A DNA stretch of 64,000 nt from Callipepla californica brunnescens (GCA_023055505.1 JALIRH010000006.1:23099105-23163104), one strand, 5' to 3'. Counted from the first letter of the stretch, positions 12,575-27,133 are shown. Program-made: numbers and translations. Notes: generated by a model not told the origin, from the sequence alone.

Positions 12575-15500
12575 GACAGTGACATCCAGTTGAGAATTTA
12601 GCATGCATCCCCTATAATAGAATTAATTTATCTGCCCTTGGCTTTTATTTGTCATGTTTTCCCACTGTGACGGCGAGTAGGAGAGACACAGTTTAGTGCT
12701 GACGGTTGTTGCAGTGAGCTGACAGTGAGCTCTGGCAGTCAGTTTACTTACTTTGTGCTTACTGAAGATTCTGATTTGCAAGACTGTAATCCATTAGTTC
12801 ATTGAAATCTGCTTTTGGTTTGGGTCTGTATCCTGATTCTGCCCAAAGCATGACTTAGACATGGACCTGTATGAAGAGATAAAAGTTTCGCTAGGAATAA
12901 AAGGTATGGGGCACTGAATATTGTGATGGTAGAATATACATGCTATACTTTCCTTGTACTTAAGTTGCTTGAAGATAGTTGGGTTTTTATTTTTAATTAA
13001 ATAGCCTCTGGTGAATCTCACTGTTCTGATGATGGTATATTGCTTTTTGAATCATCACTGGATCTGCACAATTTATGCAAGGGAGATGCGGTGATGCTGT
13101 TTTTCTGGCCTTCCTTTACCAGGATGCATAGTTGGCAAGCCCCTGGAATCCACAATTGTCTGTTGTTTCCAGGATTACAAATTCTCATCTGTGGTAAATC
13201 AGTCCAAGAAAGACAAAGCAAAAACAGCAATGTTAATTTATTGTGAAATTGCTGTTTTATGCAACCGTAAAGTACGTAAGCCCCTTAAAAGGGCTCCTTT
13301 CTACTACAGTGGGTTATTTAAGATGTGTATAAATGGTCTGGTCCTTGAAAAACAGGAGAAGATACCTGCTATAAGGAAGCTATTGCTGAATGGGGGAGTT
13401 CATACTCTTAAAGGCTGTTACGATGTACTAATCTGAGGAGAACTGTTGGGATAAGGATTACAATTGATTATTGTGGCTTTCAGTTGTCTCTTCCTTTTCT
13501 TTTTGTCAGACTTAACCTCTTACTTGCCCTTTTGAGTCATATCTGTGTGATAATTGTATGCACTCCTAGCTAGTTTTGAAAGCCGGTTTGCATGGAGTAT
13601 CTGTAGGTTACACTTCTGTTAATGAGGAACTGACTGTGGGATTGGATTACTGCCTGGTTTAGATTTCCCACACAAAACATTTCCTCTTTCAGTATTTTCA
13701 CTGCAGTTTAGTCTATATTAAGGTGGAAATTGGATTAAAAGGACAAAGCGTGAAGTCATTTGCTGAAGCAAACAGTGTCAGTGCCAAATTTTGTATAAAA
13801 AGATGCTACTGAAAGGACTGCAGGGCTCTCTTCTAATCCACAGAGAATCCCTCCGCCTCTGAGTTTAAGGACTTCATTTTCAAATACAATGCACAAGGGG
13901 TACATAAAGCCCTGTTAAACAGTTCATTTTGTGCATTCATCTCTTGTTTGTTTATGGTATTAAAAATGTTGTTTCAGCCTGGAACAATCCCATCCATGCA
14001 GAAATCATTTTGTAAATGTAAATACTGTATTAATGACAGTTCTGTTCATAGCAAGCATTTTAACCTTTTAGGCAGTACCAATTACTCTCGTAAAGTTTTA
14101 AATATTTGGAAGAAAATTCTTGCTTCTATTTTTCTCAATGAAAATAAATACATAAATACAGTTTTAAAAAATGGGAATATTGGTTCTGTATATAACAGTG
14201 AGCAATGCTCGTTGTTTCTGAAAATGATGTGTTGATAGAGCAAATGAATTGCTGCTACTCTTGATTGAAGGGACTGTTATATGTGAAACTTCTGCCGTCC
14301 ACTGGGAAAACAGCAAAGTTTGAAATGTAAACAGAAGACAGGACAAAAGTGGTGCATTTTATAGTCAGAAACTTAATGTCCAAAGTTTGTGCACCCGAAG
14401 GTGTAATCCTGGGTCACAACCTTAAAAATTGTTATCCCTCAATCTAAAACAATCAAAATTTATATAATTCAGGTTGACCACTGCATCCTTCACAGGGGAG
14501 GAGGTATTGTCTACCGCTGAAATGCTGCTAGGATATTGGTTGTCCTTGGAAAGCAGGTTCTTGTCCTCCTGAAAAGACACATCAATTTCATTTGATCCCA
14601 TTGGCCAATTTACTAGCACCCAATGTATTTACTTCCTTATTTCATTATGCTTTAAAAATTGGCTCTATTCTCTTTTCATCATTCCATATCAGGCAGTTTT
14701 GTTGGTTCTCTTTGCATTGCTTTCTGAGTGCTCTCAAAGCATATTTCCAGTTAAATAATTCTCTGGTCAAAAACAAGTTTATGAGAAGTAGAACTGCTTT
14801 TCATATACTTTATTGCTTGCTGCATACTTTACTGAGCTTTGTATCATAAAATTCCTACTATTAATGGTTGTTTACTTTTCCTGGAGATAAAAAATATGCA
14901 TCAGAATTTAGAACCAGACAGTTTCTTGCAATAAGTGCAGTCATTTTACGTCTTCTGTACTGGTTTCAAAAAGAACGTATGATGTTCTGCAGTAGCAAAG
15001 TTAATGCTTTTAAAGCCTTCTGTACTTTCTAAATGTAATAACAATGACAGCACTTAGCACTTACATAAATCTTTTCATGCATAAGGCTCCATCCTGACAT
15101 TGGAAGCATTCTATTCACATTTTCCCAGTAGGTTATTTTATGTAGCAGTGAGTTCAGTTTCCATGTCCCCTCCTCCCTCCCCTGGCCAAATAGATAGCAT
15201 AGTAGGAGGACAAACATCGGAGTTTAGATTGTAGCTGAAGATATCCTCATCTGAATCTCAGACCTTGCTTTACTCTAGACACATACTTTAACTATATCTC
15301 AGTTTCTGTTAGTGACACTCCTGTACTCCCATAGATTATAAATCCTGTAATGTAGCTCTCTTCCATTTCCTCCTCCTTCTCCGGTGATATCTTCCATCTC
15401 ACCATACAGTTTTCTCAGCATTACACAGGGAGTTTGCACCTTGATCTGAACTTGGTTCTCCCCACAAAAGAAGCTGTACTTCTGAAGTCTCAGTACTATT

Positions 15501-15651
15501 TTCCTAAGACACCTACAAGAACTAACAGATTTTGTGTATCTGTTATGTACAGTGAATATAGTCATTTTATAAAGAAATGTAAAATTATTTAGCTGTTCAC
15601 ATACGTTCTTGTGATGTTTCTATCACTCTAAATGTGTCAGCCATACTCAGC

Positions 15652-15674
15652 AAAAAAAAAAAAAAAAAAAAAAG
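15652..15674. repeat. Poly(A) run of 23
   Basis: An uninterrupted run of 23 A bases. There is no recognisable retroposed gene or SINE directly upstream, so I treat it as a simple repeat and not as the tail of a retrocopy. Confidence 0.85.
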
Positions 15675-15870
15675 TGAGATAGATGCCCATTAACCTGATC
15701 CACTTAGTTTTTGTGATGTTCTTATTCTTATCCTTTTTTCTTTTATAAGTAATTTTAGGCTTAACAAGATCAGACTCTCCAGATGTGGTTATACAATATT
15801 TAATATTTAATATTTAATAATTAATTATTATTGTCACTGTATCAAATTGAACTGAAAAATATTTGAAAGA

Positions 15871-15912
15871 GTTAGAGTCCCTTCCAACCCAGGCCATTAT
15901 ATGATTTTGTGA
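15871..15912 (+). mobile_element. CR1 LINE, 3' stub
   Basis: Only the extreme 3' end of a CR1 retrotransposon is present. CCCTTCCAACCCAGGCCATT at 15880-15899 is followed by ATGATTTTGTGAT, the degenerate form of the ATTCTATGA-type terminal repeat of avian CR1. The upstream part is truncated, as is common for CR1 insertions. Confidence 0.85.
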
Positions 15913-18900
15913 TCAGTTTAAGGATTTTGAAAGGACAAGAGAAGCAATAGGTTACAAGGAGAACTTCCTCTTGAAAGGTTTTGCTGAAATTAAATGAATT
16001 AAAGATACTTCAGTCCAGTCCCAGTGGCTGTAAGTGATATTAAGGAAAGTTCTGACAAAGGGAAATACCTATTAATAGAGAGGAGCAAGATCCTTGATTT
16101 GCTGTCTGTCAAAATAGACAGCACTTACTGTTTTTTCTTAACATTAATTATCATATTTTTAAATTGCATTGAAATTTGAAGTAGTAGTAGTATAGTTACA
16201 TGTTTGTTTCTAAATTTAAGTGCTGATTTAAATGGCAGTGCTACCAGCTTTTGGAGTTTCAAAATTTTAAATTATCCAAGGTACATCTAATTAAGACAAA
16301 GCATGCAAAAGGTAATCTATCAATTACTAGGTAATATTTGCTACAGGAGAGCATGAGACTGTTTTTTTTTACTACAAATGTTTATTTTCCGCTATTCTAT
16401 TCTGCTGTTGCAACTAAGTAAAATGAACAAATATATAAGTATTGTTCACATACATCTTATAGATAATACCAACAGCATTATTATGAGAGCAGCTGTTGCA
16501 CAAAGAACAGAGCAGTAACTGCTGAGCATTGGGCAGAAACCCTTCAGAGGCAGCAGTCTGGGAGCACTTGGACTTCAGTATAAAATAGCCATCTTAAAAT
16601 AGCCTCATCTTCTTCTTAAATATTCATATTTTAAATGCCTTCCTTATCTATTTAAATTCAGTATTCTGTTCATAGAGGCCTTGTTCTACAGTGTATTCCG
16701 CACATAACTCCAGTAAACATCAGTTCAATGATCAGATGACTTGAATGTAATGATGCATGTGTATGTGTTTGTATGTTGTGGCTTTTAATGGTTGAGAAGA
16801 ATATTATGTCTTGGAAGCACCGTGATGCATCATAATGGAAAAATAGGGAAAAAAAAACAAGCACCTCCTGAAAGAATAGTTTTCTGAGGAATTAAGTTTA
16901 ATATGCTTCAGGAGTTTCAACAAATTATACTGTGGCTTCAATATTTTAAGGAAACGTAATAAATGATCTATAATGTGAGCTCTGTTTTGAGCTCTTGAAC
17001 CATAAATATGCCGACACTAATTACCTATAGCCAAATTTTCCTGGTTTTGGGAATCTTTTAAAGTGCAGCTTTTCAGTAACTGAATCACAACGAAGAATTT
17101 TGTCTCCCAGTCTTCTAACAGTTACATGTGATGTGGTAGAGGGCAGGAGGAAATGGGTAAGCAAACTGTTGTCAAGTGTCAAGAGGGCTTTTATGTAGTG
17201 TACTGAAACAATACTAGATTTATCAGAAGAAAATGTTCCTTGAACCAGTAGGGGATCCTTTTCACAGTGACCACCAAGACCACAATAGTAAGATCTGTCA
17301 GTCAATTTGATTCTAAATTCCTGAAAAACAACTAGTCTTTATTTGTTTGCATTTTTTGTTTGTTTGCCTTCAAAATATATATATATATCTCGATAGAGAA
17401 AAGGTTTGGGAAGGATTTCAGAGGATGTTTGAAAGCAAGTTCTTTCACAGAGCTGATTTTTCAAGGTTCATTTTGATTATGGTATTAAATGGTTGGGCAT
17501 TGCATTACTTCCAGTGGGAAGAGTTTCATCAGATTATAACTGCAGTGAAACATCATCAGTATCATGACAAATCACCAAAACATCCCTTGTGTATCCACTG
17601 AATTAAAAGACATTTGGCTTTAAAACCAGTGATGGTTTAACAACTGATGGACAACTATGAAACAGGGCTGTACATACATCACTGCAGAGTCAGAACAGTA
17701 AGTGCTACCTTCAATTACAGAAATAAAGTCAAAATATGGCAAGAAATTTACAAATCTGTCTTTGCTATCAAACAAACTCTATCCCAGTTTCTGAAACATA
17801 GACTTCTTTCTCCATTTGATGTAAGGTCCACAGCCTATGTAATTTAAAGTATAAATGTACATCTCATAAAGGAATGATTTTTACTTTTAGGAAGGTCTGT
17901 AGTTCCAATGTTAATTTAGGTTAAATTAATTCTCATGGTAGGGAAAATGTAGGTCTTCCATGAGGGATGGTACCTGGATTGATAGTGTGAAGATGTGGAT
18001 CTGGTCCCGGACTAGAGTGCTCTTTGAAGGATTATATTCAGTGGATTTTGAAGCCATTGAAAAATCTGTCTTATTATGATGATTGAATTCTGAATTTAAT
18101 CCTTTTCTTGATTTTGTGGTAAACTGTGCTGTTCCTTTTTACTATGCACCATACGTGTGGCAGCCAAAATAACTGTAAAAAGAAGGAGATTTTCTGCCTT
18201 TGCCATGCAGAATTTATTCTGTCAAGTTATTTGATTATAAATCTAAATACTGTTGTATAAAGATTACGCTATCAGAAATAACGTAGTAATGGAAATCTAT
18301 TGAAGTGTTTGATGAAACTATAAGTAATTAACACAACTGGCATGATGTGTTTGTGTCACTAGAGGCTTGAATGTCCCTTTGTGTTTTGGGAGACCTAAGA
18401 AAAAGACTCGTGTTTAAAAACTAAAAAGTAAATATTCTCTTCCAGGCCTGATATCTTTGGCAGTAGCAAATGTATTATTTGTTGCGATAGCTAATCCTCT
18501 CGTCTACTTCTATGGCTTTTTCCATTTCTATAATTTATTATTGTCAATTTCTTATCATTAAAAGCAGGCATTGTAACAAATACAAAGGCATTTTCACAAC
18601 ATTTTTAATAGCCATTTTTTTTAATAGATTACTAAGATTAAAGTATTTGTTCTGTTGTCCAATCGCCCGCGTTATCTTCTTAACTCCTTTCAAAGATCCA
18701 TCTTTTGTGCCCTGAGCCTGAACAAAATCTCATGGCTGTACTCGGGTGAAGTACTCTGATGAAATAGAAAGAAAGATTTTTGAATTGTTAGTTATCAAAT
18801 AATAGAAATGTTTTCATGAATTCCAAATTTATTATACTGCAGCACACTTTTTAAAATTAATTTCCTTTAGTCGTAAGGAAAAAACTTCTGTTTTGCTTGT

Positions 18901-20054
18901 TTCAATAGTTTAATAAAGCATTTCCTTTAAGTTCATTTCAGTATCTATCAAGGCTCGCTAAAGTTGGAATTCGGTATAGAATGGTAGATTAATTGCCCTT
19001 TGTTGTAGATGAAATAAGAATCCTAAATATGCAGAGTCATGAAATTTGTGTTCCTCAATTGCTTATTCAATGCTTTGGAAACCTGAATCAAGAAATACTG
19101 AAAAAGAGGGTCAAAGGTTGTTAAATGTAGCGAGTAACATAGATTTTGAACTTTACTTAATGAACCGAGTGTTTATTACTATGAAATAAATGCACCATTT
19201 AAAGAATTATGGTGGAAATGTAAAACATTAAAACTCTAATTAATTTTGATCAGAAGCATGCAATGCACTCATCTTTCCTAAAACATTTTCATTAAGGTCG
19301 AGGTTTTCTTTGTTATTGAGATAAATGTATTCCTTTCACACAGCAGTTCTCTTTTTCTGTTCAAATCATGTACATCACGGATGTTTAGTGTGGTGTATTT
19401 GACTCTAGGCAACATTTCTAGGCTGTAGTTTGCAAAAGCGTTTTTGTGGAAGTTATTTGACCATAGTTTTCTGTTATATGTTTTAGACCACTTTGGGAAC
19501 AAATAATGTTCGGAGCCCCTGATAAAAGGCTGTGTACATCCAAAATTATTTGTTAAAAAAATAGTTAAAACATGGGAAAAAAATCTTGTAATATCAGTTA
19601 GTAATTCACATGTAGAGTCTAACAATTGAACAGCAAAAAACAACAACAAAAAAACCTTTTTCTTTCTTTGCTTACTATTGCACTGCACTTAGAAATAAAA
19701 ATGTTTAAACAAACTGTTCATTCCTCATTGCTGAGAACCTTTTGTTCTCATGTCGCTGTTGTAAGAAAATGCTATTTTATTTCTTAGCATCAGAAAGTTT
19801 TGCTTTCTATGATTTGGTAAGCGTATACTGTAAATATGGCAGGAATATAATGGTAAATATTGAAAATAATCTTGGTTTGATTAGAATAGACATTTCTAGG
19901 GTTTGGAATATTCTGTAGTTGTATCATGAGTGTATATATGGAACTTTTTAATTCACAATTCATGAAAATAATGATTGTATTATGAGAATGTTATTGTGAT
20001 TACCATACATATGTTTATTTCTGCACAGATGTAAGTGGTATAACCGAGTAACCA

Positions 20055-20086
20055 ACTCAGTAAACTGAGTACTCAGTCAACTGAGT
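20055..20086. repeat. 32-bp near-perfect palindrome
   Basis: The order is ACTCAGT, AA, ACTGAGT, ACTCAGT, CA, ACTGAGT. The central 14 bases (ACTGAGTACTCAGT) are a perfect palindrome, and the outer 7-base arms also pair, with only the 2-base spacers mismatched. It could extrude as a cruciform or form an RNA hairpin. It could also be four alternating copies of one 7-base binding site. Confidence 0.9.
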
Positions 20087-21747
20087 AATCTTTCTGCCTT
20101 AGAAAGGATCTTAATCACAGTGAGGTCAGACATGAAAGACAAGAACGAAAGACAAGCATGCATTCCGAGATGGGAGTGGTGATTAAAGAAGCCTGTCCTT
20201 TCAGGTACAGGCCCCGTACAGTCTATCCCCTTTAAGTATCTTTCCAGCTATTACATTGTTGTTGTTTCAGGCTTGTAGTATTTAGCTTTTATAGACACAG
20301 TGTAAAGTTCACAAACTGAAATCTTTAGAGACTCAATTTGTTCAAAAAGGAGACATTTTCCTGTACTTCAAGGAGAACCAGCTGAACTTGTAAAACAATG
20401 GTTTGGTTTCAAGCACCACCTGCCCTGAAGAGCATCCCAACTGGAGTGGCAGGCAGCCAAAAGGGCCACTCAGTGCAATGGTTGCTTCCTAAAAAGGAGG
20501 GAAACAGATGGAGGATTGGAAATCTGGCATAAAATTCCACTTCTGTGCTGAACATTAAATGCAATTCTGCTGTAAGGACTCTTGCGATGGTACATTTTTC
20601 TGTATAATCAGAATTAGAAACAAGGAAATAGAAAATACGAAACACTGACAACCATTTACAAAAGCCTTCAAGTTCTTGTACCAATACAAGTTAAAGGAAA
20701 GAGGCTGTGATAAGCATGCAGCTGCTTGTATCTTCTGAAGAAAAGCTGGAATGTGAAAGCGGTTCTCCTGGTCTTGGATTGCCACCTAGAGTACAGAGCC
20801 CTGCACTGCTGCGTGAAAGGACAATCCCCCACACCCCCCCAGCATTACCAGACACTGTTTTTACAACAGAATGGGATGAGGAACTGCTTCCAGTTTGTTG
20901 ATGTCATGTTTGCTTACCATTATAATGCTTATCTTGTTGATAGCCTCCGTTTTTTAATGTTAGCAGATCAGCAGAGATTTCATTGTAGGAACTTGGTGGG
21001 GTTTAGCAGTAAGAATTAATGGAGATGGCACATTAAAAGGTACGACTGTCAGCTTGCCAGTGGTCCCAGAGGGTGCGTTTTCTTGATGGCTGCTTCAGAA
21101 TACTTCATGAAGCAAATGTCAAACTTGTCGAGGCTGTCAGTATGAAAATGATCCATGCAGCAAGGGTCTCCTTTTCCTGGGAAACAAACAGCTGCCTTAT
21201 CACTGCAGGGCTGCAGTGACAGAAAACTGTCATCCACCATGAGAAATTTATATTTGCTTCTAATATCCTTTTGTAAAGAGCCGTTCCAGTTATACTCTGT
21301 ATTTTTGCACCACTCTTCTTTGTAAGTGTTGTCAGCAATACGTTTCAAGCACATAGCATGGGCTTTGGAAGAAAAATAACTTCTGATTTAGTGTTGGTTG
21401 CTTACCTTTTGCTGATTTAACACAGAGGCTGACTTAAGACTCAGTTTATAGCCCTGCAAACTCTTTTTTTCCTTCAAGTTTGGCTTATTGCACTGGAAGG
21501 CAAGAGCTTAACTTACACAAAGAAAAGCTGTTGTAGTTTATAAAATCCCTTTTTCCTGACATATTTTTAAAGAGTTCAGAATTTTTACCTATTTCCAGGT
21601 AATGTTTTGCTAGCAAGAATCTGCAAGGCAGGTGAATGAAATACTTCCTGTCTGGGCTGTTTTAAAGATGCTAGTATGCAAACATCTACTCAATGAGCTA
21701 TGACTTACAATATCTATCAACTTTCAGAGTTTGATTGTGCAGAGTGA

Positions 21748-21774
21748 TTTTATTTATTTATTTATTTATTTATA
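21748..21774. repeat. (TTTA)n microsatellite
   Basis: About six TTTA units in a row, ending in TATA. It is not attached to a recognised element. Confidence 0.85.
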
Positions 21775-24394
21775 TTTCTGAATTAACCAATATTTAGATT
21801 GATAGTTGACAAGTATTTAGGGTGATTGCTTTCCACCTGCCTGAGTGTGGAAAACTGCTGCCCTGAGAAGATTCTCGTTTGCTTTCTGCTGGCAGCAGGG
21901 ACCTTCCTGGTGGCATCTCAAGTGCTGAGGCCATTTGGAACTTGCGTGGGGTTTGTGGTGTGACCAAACAAGGTGTACAGACTACAGTTTGTCAGAAATG
22001 TCCATATAGAGGGTCTCACAGGGCTTCTGACTGTGTTTCCACTGAAGAACATTCTTTGTTTTTCTGGAGTCTGACCAATAATTATTTTCATTATGCTTGA
22101 ATAGACAACAAAATCTTGTTCTTGTCATTTTTTGCTGACAGATGTTTCAAGACTTTTTAGAGTTAGAAGTACTTGATGTTTCTTGTGGCCAGCTGCCCAC
22201 CTTCACTGAAGCTTTACATATTGGTCGTATTACAGCTCTTCTGGGTTAAGTTAATGTGAAAAGTAGTGTCTGAATTTGATTCTGAATATTTTTGTGATGG
22301 TATTTCCAATTTATGTGGAAGCATGGAGAACCCCTCAGCCATTTCTTGACTTAATAGCATACTTTATATGTTGGTCATTTTCTAACTTATTCAGCTGTTC
22401 ATTTACATCATACTATGTTTGTTAAATTTATAAAAAGGCTTAAACTTCACACAGGACAAAACCAGCAACTTTATTTTATCGAAAGATATAAAAAATTTTA
22501 TCTACCTTTGAAGTAGAACTTTAGAAATTGTAGATGTGGTTTAATGCACAGATCTGTGAAACTGTGCATTTCCTAGCACAATTAATTGATGTTGGATCTG
22601 TTCTGCATACAGAGTACTGTCAAATCCTCTGTAGAGCTAAGAATTGTCTCATTCACTGTTGTCTTCCAGATTTCATAGAAGTAACTAATGACATAAAAAG
22701 AAATTCACAGTCATTTCAGTTGGATGGAAGTTGTATGGAAGAGGGAAAAAGAAGAGAAAGTGATACTCAAAACCCTGTTTCTATGGGTAGTTTGTTTTTA
22801 AGTCAAGATTTGTCTGCAGGGGAATATTCTGGAATAATTACTATAAAAATAACTTCCCATGTTGGGCCTCCTGTTCTCTGCTTGGAGCACCATTTATAGT
22901 TGACCTTAAACATGTTTACAAAGGGGATGAAGTAATAGGACAAAATCATACTCTCTCAACTGTCAAATCAAAATTTTCACAAATTGGAACATAAAAGTCA
23001 GCCAGGTCCCTCTAGATTTTGCCACCTAAACACTTTTAAATTTCAAAGTATTCTGGTTAACTTTAGCAAAGACACTAAATGCTCAATACTCTCATAATTT
23101 ACATTGATTTAGGTTGCAGACTGTGGGCTCTCAGTTTTTAATTGTTGGCCCTGTTCTGGTACTGTGACCCAATAATGCTCAGCTACCAGGTGTAGACTAA
23201 GTAGCGTGAACCGATTTAAAATCATCTGTAGGACATCCAAATAATCTTATCCATTTCCATGTTTCCAGCCTGGTAAAGGCCATTTAGAAATTGGCTGGTG
23301 TGGAAGGTCTCCCCACACGAGATGTCCGGCAGCAATGACTTAACAGCTTCTAAACTGTTTTTTCTTTCAGGAGGTTGAGTTTAACAGTGCTTTTTAGAGC
23401 TGTTAGTTCTTTTCCTTATCACTGTTATTTTTGTAAATCTGAAAGAACAATTGCAGACTAGTAAACTTAATTCATTTAAACATGAAAATAACCTTTGGGC
23501 TCTTGAATTCACTTTTTCAGTGGGAGTAGTGATAGTCTCTGTAATAGTAGTAAATAGCATCTTGAGGGATTCACTTCTCTTTATTACCCTTACAAATCTC
23601 CAGGTCTGTGTTGGTGCATACTTTATGTAAGTGTATTCAAAATCCACTTAAGGTTTGAACTGACATTTGGCTGCAGTCAGAAAAGATACCAAGAGGAGTT
23701 TGATTTGTGACATCTGTTAGCAAAATCTACTTTGATGGTTTAACATTTTAACAACAAAAGAACTGTTTCAGGATTCTTAGGGCAGAAAGCACTAGTCATT
23801 AGAGCAAACTAAATAATAGTGTAAAATAGAGACGTGAGATACTAACAGGAAAAATATGAACTGAATTTTGTGAAACTTGCAACTGGAGTTCAATATGTCG
23901 CCTGCATATTCAGTAATATGTACACCGGTAATAGCAACTTTACACGCTACCATCACCAACTATTTTTAAGTGACAACAAAAATAAATAAAATATTTTTCT
24001 TCAGAATTTAAAGCTTTATAATGGTAATTAGTGAAGCAAACATTAAATATGTTTAATCTTCAGTAAGTCATTGTTTCTTCATAATTAAGCTACGTAGGCT
24101 ACTTAGCTGAAGATTCAAACATTTTTAATCACATTAGAAACTACAATTCAGTATCACATATGAATTCATTGCAATTCCTCTTGAGTTACTAACAAAAATA
24201 ATAAAAATTACTTAGAAGTTTCACATTGTCAGCAAACTGAAGGAAATTTGAGACTGCACCTCTCCAGTATGGTCAGTGTACACACTCTATATTCCCATTG
24301 CAAATCCACTATATATCATACGAGATAATGTCTCAAAATTTTCTAATAATTTTCAGTAATGAGCGAGTTGGTCATTTTCAGGCCACCACCATCA

Positions 24395-24409
24395 CTTTTT
24401 TTTTTTTTT
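24395..24409. repeat. Poly(T) run of 15
   Basis: A pure run of 15 T bases with no retroposed sequence recognised around it. Confidence 0.8.
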
Positions 24410-27133
24410 CCTGGCATAAAGCTGAATGGGTGTCAGAGTTGTTACCTCATTCTTTCCAGTGTCTCCCACCAATTATTTCTGCCATCTCTTTTGTTGTGAT
24501 ACCTCTGTTCACACAGTAATGTACAGCTCAGGGAACTGATCTGGATGAAGAAGCATGTAACAAAGAAAATATTTTCTCCCTTTGTTAATGCATACTGTAA
24601 GAAAGATGAACAATCTTTCATTTTGCACAAATTACCCATCTTTGGAGATTCTAAGCTTAGATTTCCATTTCAAAATAGTACGTGACGCTTTCTGTTCTTG
24701 GAAAATGGAGATGGGGTTAAAGTGCCTCTACAAAAAGCTAAGATATCCAGTGCAGGGCATGATCAGAAAGCTTTTGTAGCTTTCTTTTTTCAAAAAGTAT
24801 CAAAATAACAAAAAATAACAAGATAACAGGCAGGGCCCTGAATGACTTGCATGTAGAAGTCTGCCCACATAAATCCAATTTATACTCACATATATTTTAC
24901 TGGTTTGAATATGTTTTACCTGGTTGTAGCAGCAGGAGATGAACAAAAGAAAGAACACTGGTACTACAAAATATCCCATAACAGATGCTTCTGTCTTTAG
25001 TATTCATGCAGAGCAAATCCTAGACTTACTTTAGCCAGTCAGCCATCATTTCTCCTTCTCAGAAAACACCTGCAGCTGCTGCTGTAAACTAGGAAATCTG
25101 CCAGATAGCAGGCATGACCTTATGAGCAGAAAATTAAAACATTTCAAGTCTACGCAAAGACAGTTTCTATTTTAAAACCTCTTTCAGTGGATAAAACCTT
25201 CTTGTCCCAAAAATAAGCCAAGGAAGCTAATGTTCAGCCTCATATCGCTTTGCCCTCCTGCAGTGAAGACAAGGCACAGGTCCTTTCCTCTGTAGTCTGA
25301 AATTTCTTCATGCTTCCTTTATTAGTGGAACTCCTAAACACCAACTTAAGTGTGCTGGGAAGGAATGACCATGTAGGGTTTACATTGCCTGTATGAAGGA
25401 GGAGGACACGGACTCTGGAATAACAGCAGGTCATGTGTTAGAGAGGTGAATTAGTTGGCATTGAGGTCAGCACAAATACAACTTCTATAGGTAACAACCT
25501 TCAGAAATGTACAGACTTGCTGTTCCTTTGTTAACAAGCATGATCTCAAGGAACCCTGCTGCTTTTCTGTAAGAGCAGTTTCTGTGAGTGGTTCTTATAT
25601 TCCACGATATTCTTCTGCTGTAAGTAGACATCTGAGCTTAGCTACATGTTGCTCCTTAGTTGTTTCAATGGATGTACTATATACATCACGCTCTCTTGAA
25701 TATATGCTACACTTGTAATTTCAACAAATCAATAACCTTTGGTTTCACTCATATGCATAGACATGTTTTCTCAACCAAAATAGAAGAACAACAGACATCA
25801 CTATGTTTTTTAAAGATAACTGAAAAGATAGCAATCCAGGAAGTTACGAAAAAAGCCTTTAGCGTTTAGTTAGCCTACTCTATCCCGAAAGGGAAAATGA
25901 TTTGGAATTAAAATGGAGTATACACTTATTTAACGTAACAATGAGCTTTTCAGTTTTACTCTAATGTTGTGTAACATATGATGAAGCCACGTTTTTTAAT
26001 AAGGTTTTCTGCTCCTATTCTATTTTGTGGTATTCATGTGATCTTCCTATATGTTTTGTATCTCTGAATCTTTATTATAATTATACTTACAAAACACTCT
26101 TTGATGTAGAGAAAGGAAGACTAAGATGAAAGGAGATTTGCATAGAGGAATGACTTTGCTGATTTAAAGCTGGAAACTACATCCTTGTTTCTTGAGTCCC
26201 ACCTAATGTCCCTGACATTTCTCTTTTTCAAATATTGACTATTGAAGTATGGTCTTATAGCAGTCAGAATACTTTTTCACTCCCAAACATCTATTTGTTT
26301 ACTTTCCTTTAAGTTTACAAAGTGAGGAAGATTCTTTGTATTATATTGTGAATTAAAATGTACGCAGGAAAACTGGCCATACTTTAAATGTGTGACAGTG
26401 GGTGTTCTTGATGTGATGATGGGTTGCAAGTTGCCTTATGAAACAATTTTCTCAGACTTTTGTAATTTATATTTTGGAAGTCACATTTTAGTACTGGACA
26501 CAAAATAATATCAGTTCCTATGGAAATGGGCTTTATGATGTAACTTCATTTTTTCAGTGTGATCCAGCCAAACCCATCATGAATTATGAGCCCAACTCTT
26601 GGAGCTGAAGCTGTAGAATATTGTAAGCATGCTGCTGCCTGACATGCTCATGTTTCCTATTTTAGACCTGACTGATCTTCAGATAACATATGGTGCTACA
26701 AGTAATTGGAAAATTGGCAGACCTGTCAAGAAAATATGCTAGATGGGACAAAAATACAGAGCTGCAGCACATAAAGTGTCGCTGAAGTTAAATTTACTGT
26801 CTTTTATCAAAGGGTGAACTAAATGTATCTGGTCTCAAAAAAATGAAACATTTTTCAATGGCAGATGCTTTTCAAAAGTAATTTTTAGAACAATGATGGA
26901 AGTTCTTGCATTTGAAAATAATTTAGTGGAAACCTCTGGTCAAGAACAAAGGAAAGATGTGAAGTACTGTCTGCTGCAAACGTTTGAATATCTTGCTGTT
27001 TGTAGGGTTTAGTTATTTCTTGAGGTAACCAACCTGCACATTGGTTAGGGCTTTACCTGAGACTTCTTAAATTATCTTCTACTATTAATGTAGATGATTA
27101 GCCTTATTTAAATTTTGAGTGTTTTTATTTCAG

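Larger units (their letters stand above)
12372..15870. other. Gene-free stretch after Galluhop copy 1
   Basis: No exon or named transposon was recognised. It contains a T/G-rich simple repeat near 12526 and a 23-base A run near 15652. Several frames of 60-95 codons occur, but none shows family resemblance. Confidence 0.55.
15913..27133. other. Largely gene-free stretch before the terminal exon
   Basis: If the exon at 27305 belongs to a multi-exon gene, part of this stretch is probably its intron. I searched for donor and acceptor pairs but found no upstream exon with clear support. Notable contents are a 32-bp palindrome at 20055, a TTTA microsatellite at 21748, a 15-base T run at 24395, and two of the longest open frames in the window (minus 19278-19688 and plus 22534-22899). 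Both frames are within or near chance expectation. Confidence 0.5.

Noticed and set aside
22142..22244. Exon-like segment after TTTTTTGCTGACAG whose frame contains an LRR-like LEVLDVSCGQL
   Set aside because: The acceptor is good, but the donor (GGTTAAG) is poor and the exit phase does not fit the terminal exon at 27305. A single LRR-like match in 35 codons is not significant.
22534..22899. A 121-codon plus-strand open frame
   Set aside because: At this base composition a few frames of this length are expected by chance in 64 kb. The translation shows no recognised domain, and no promoter, splice or poly(A) context supports it.
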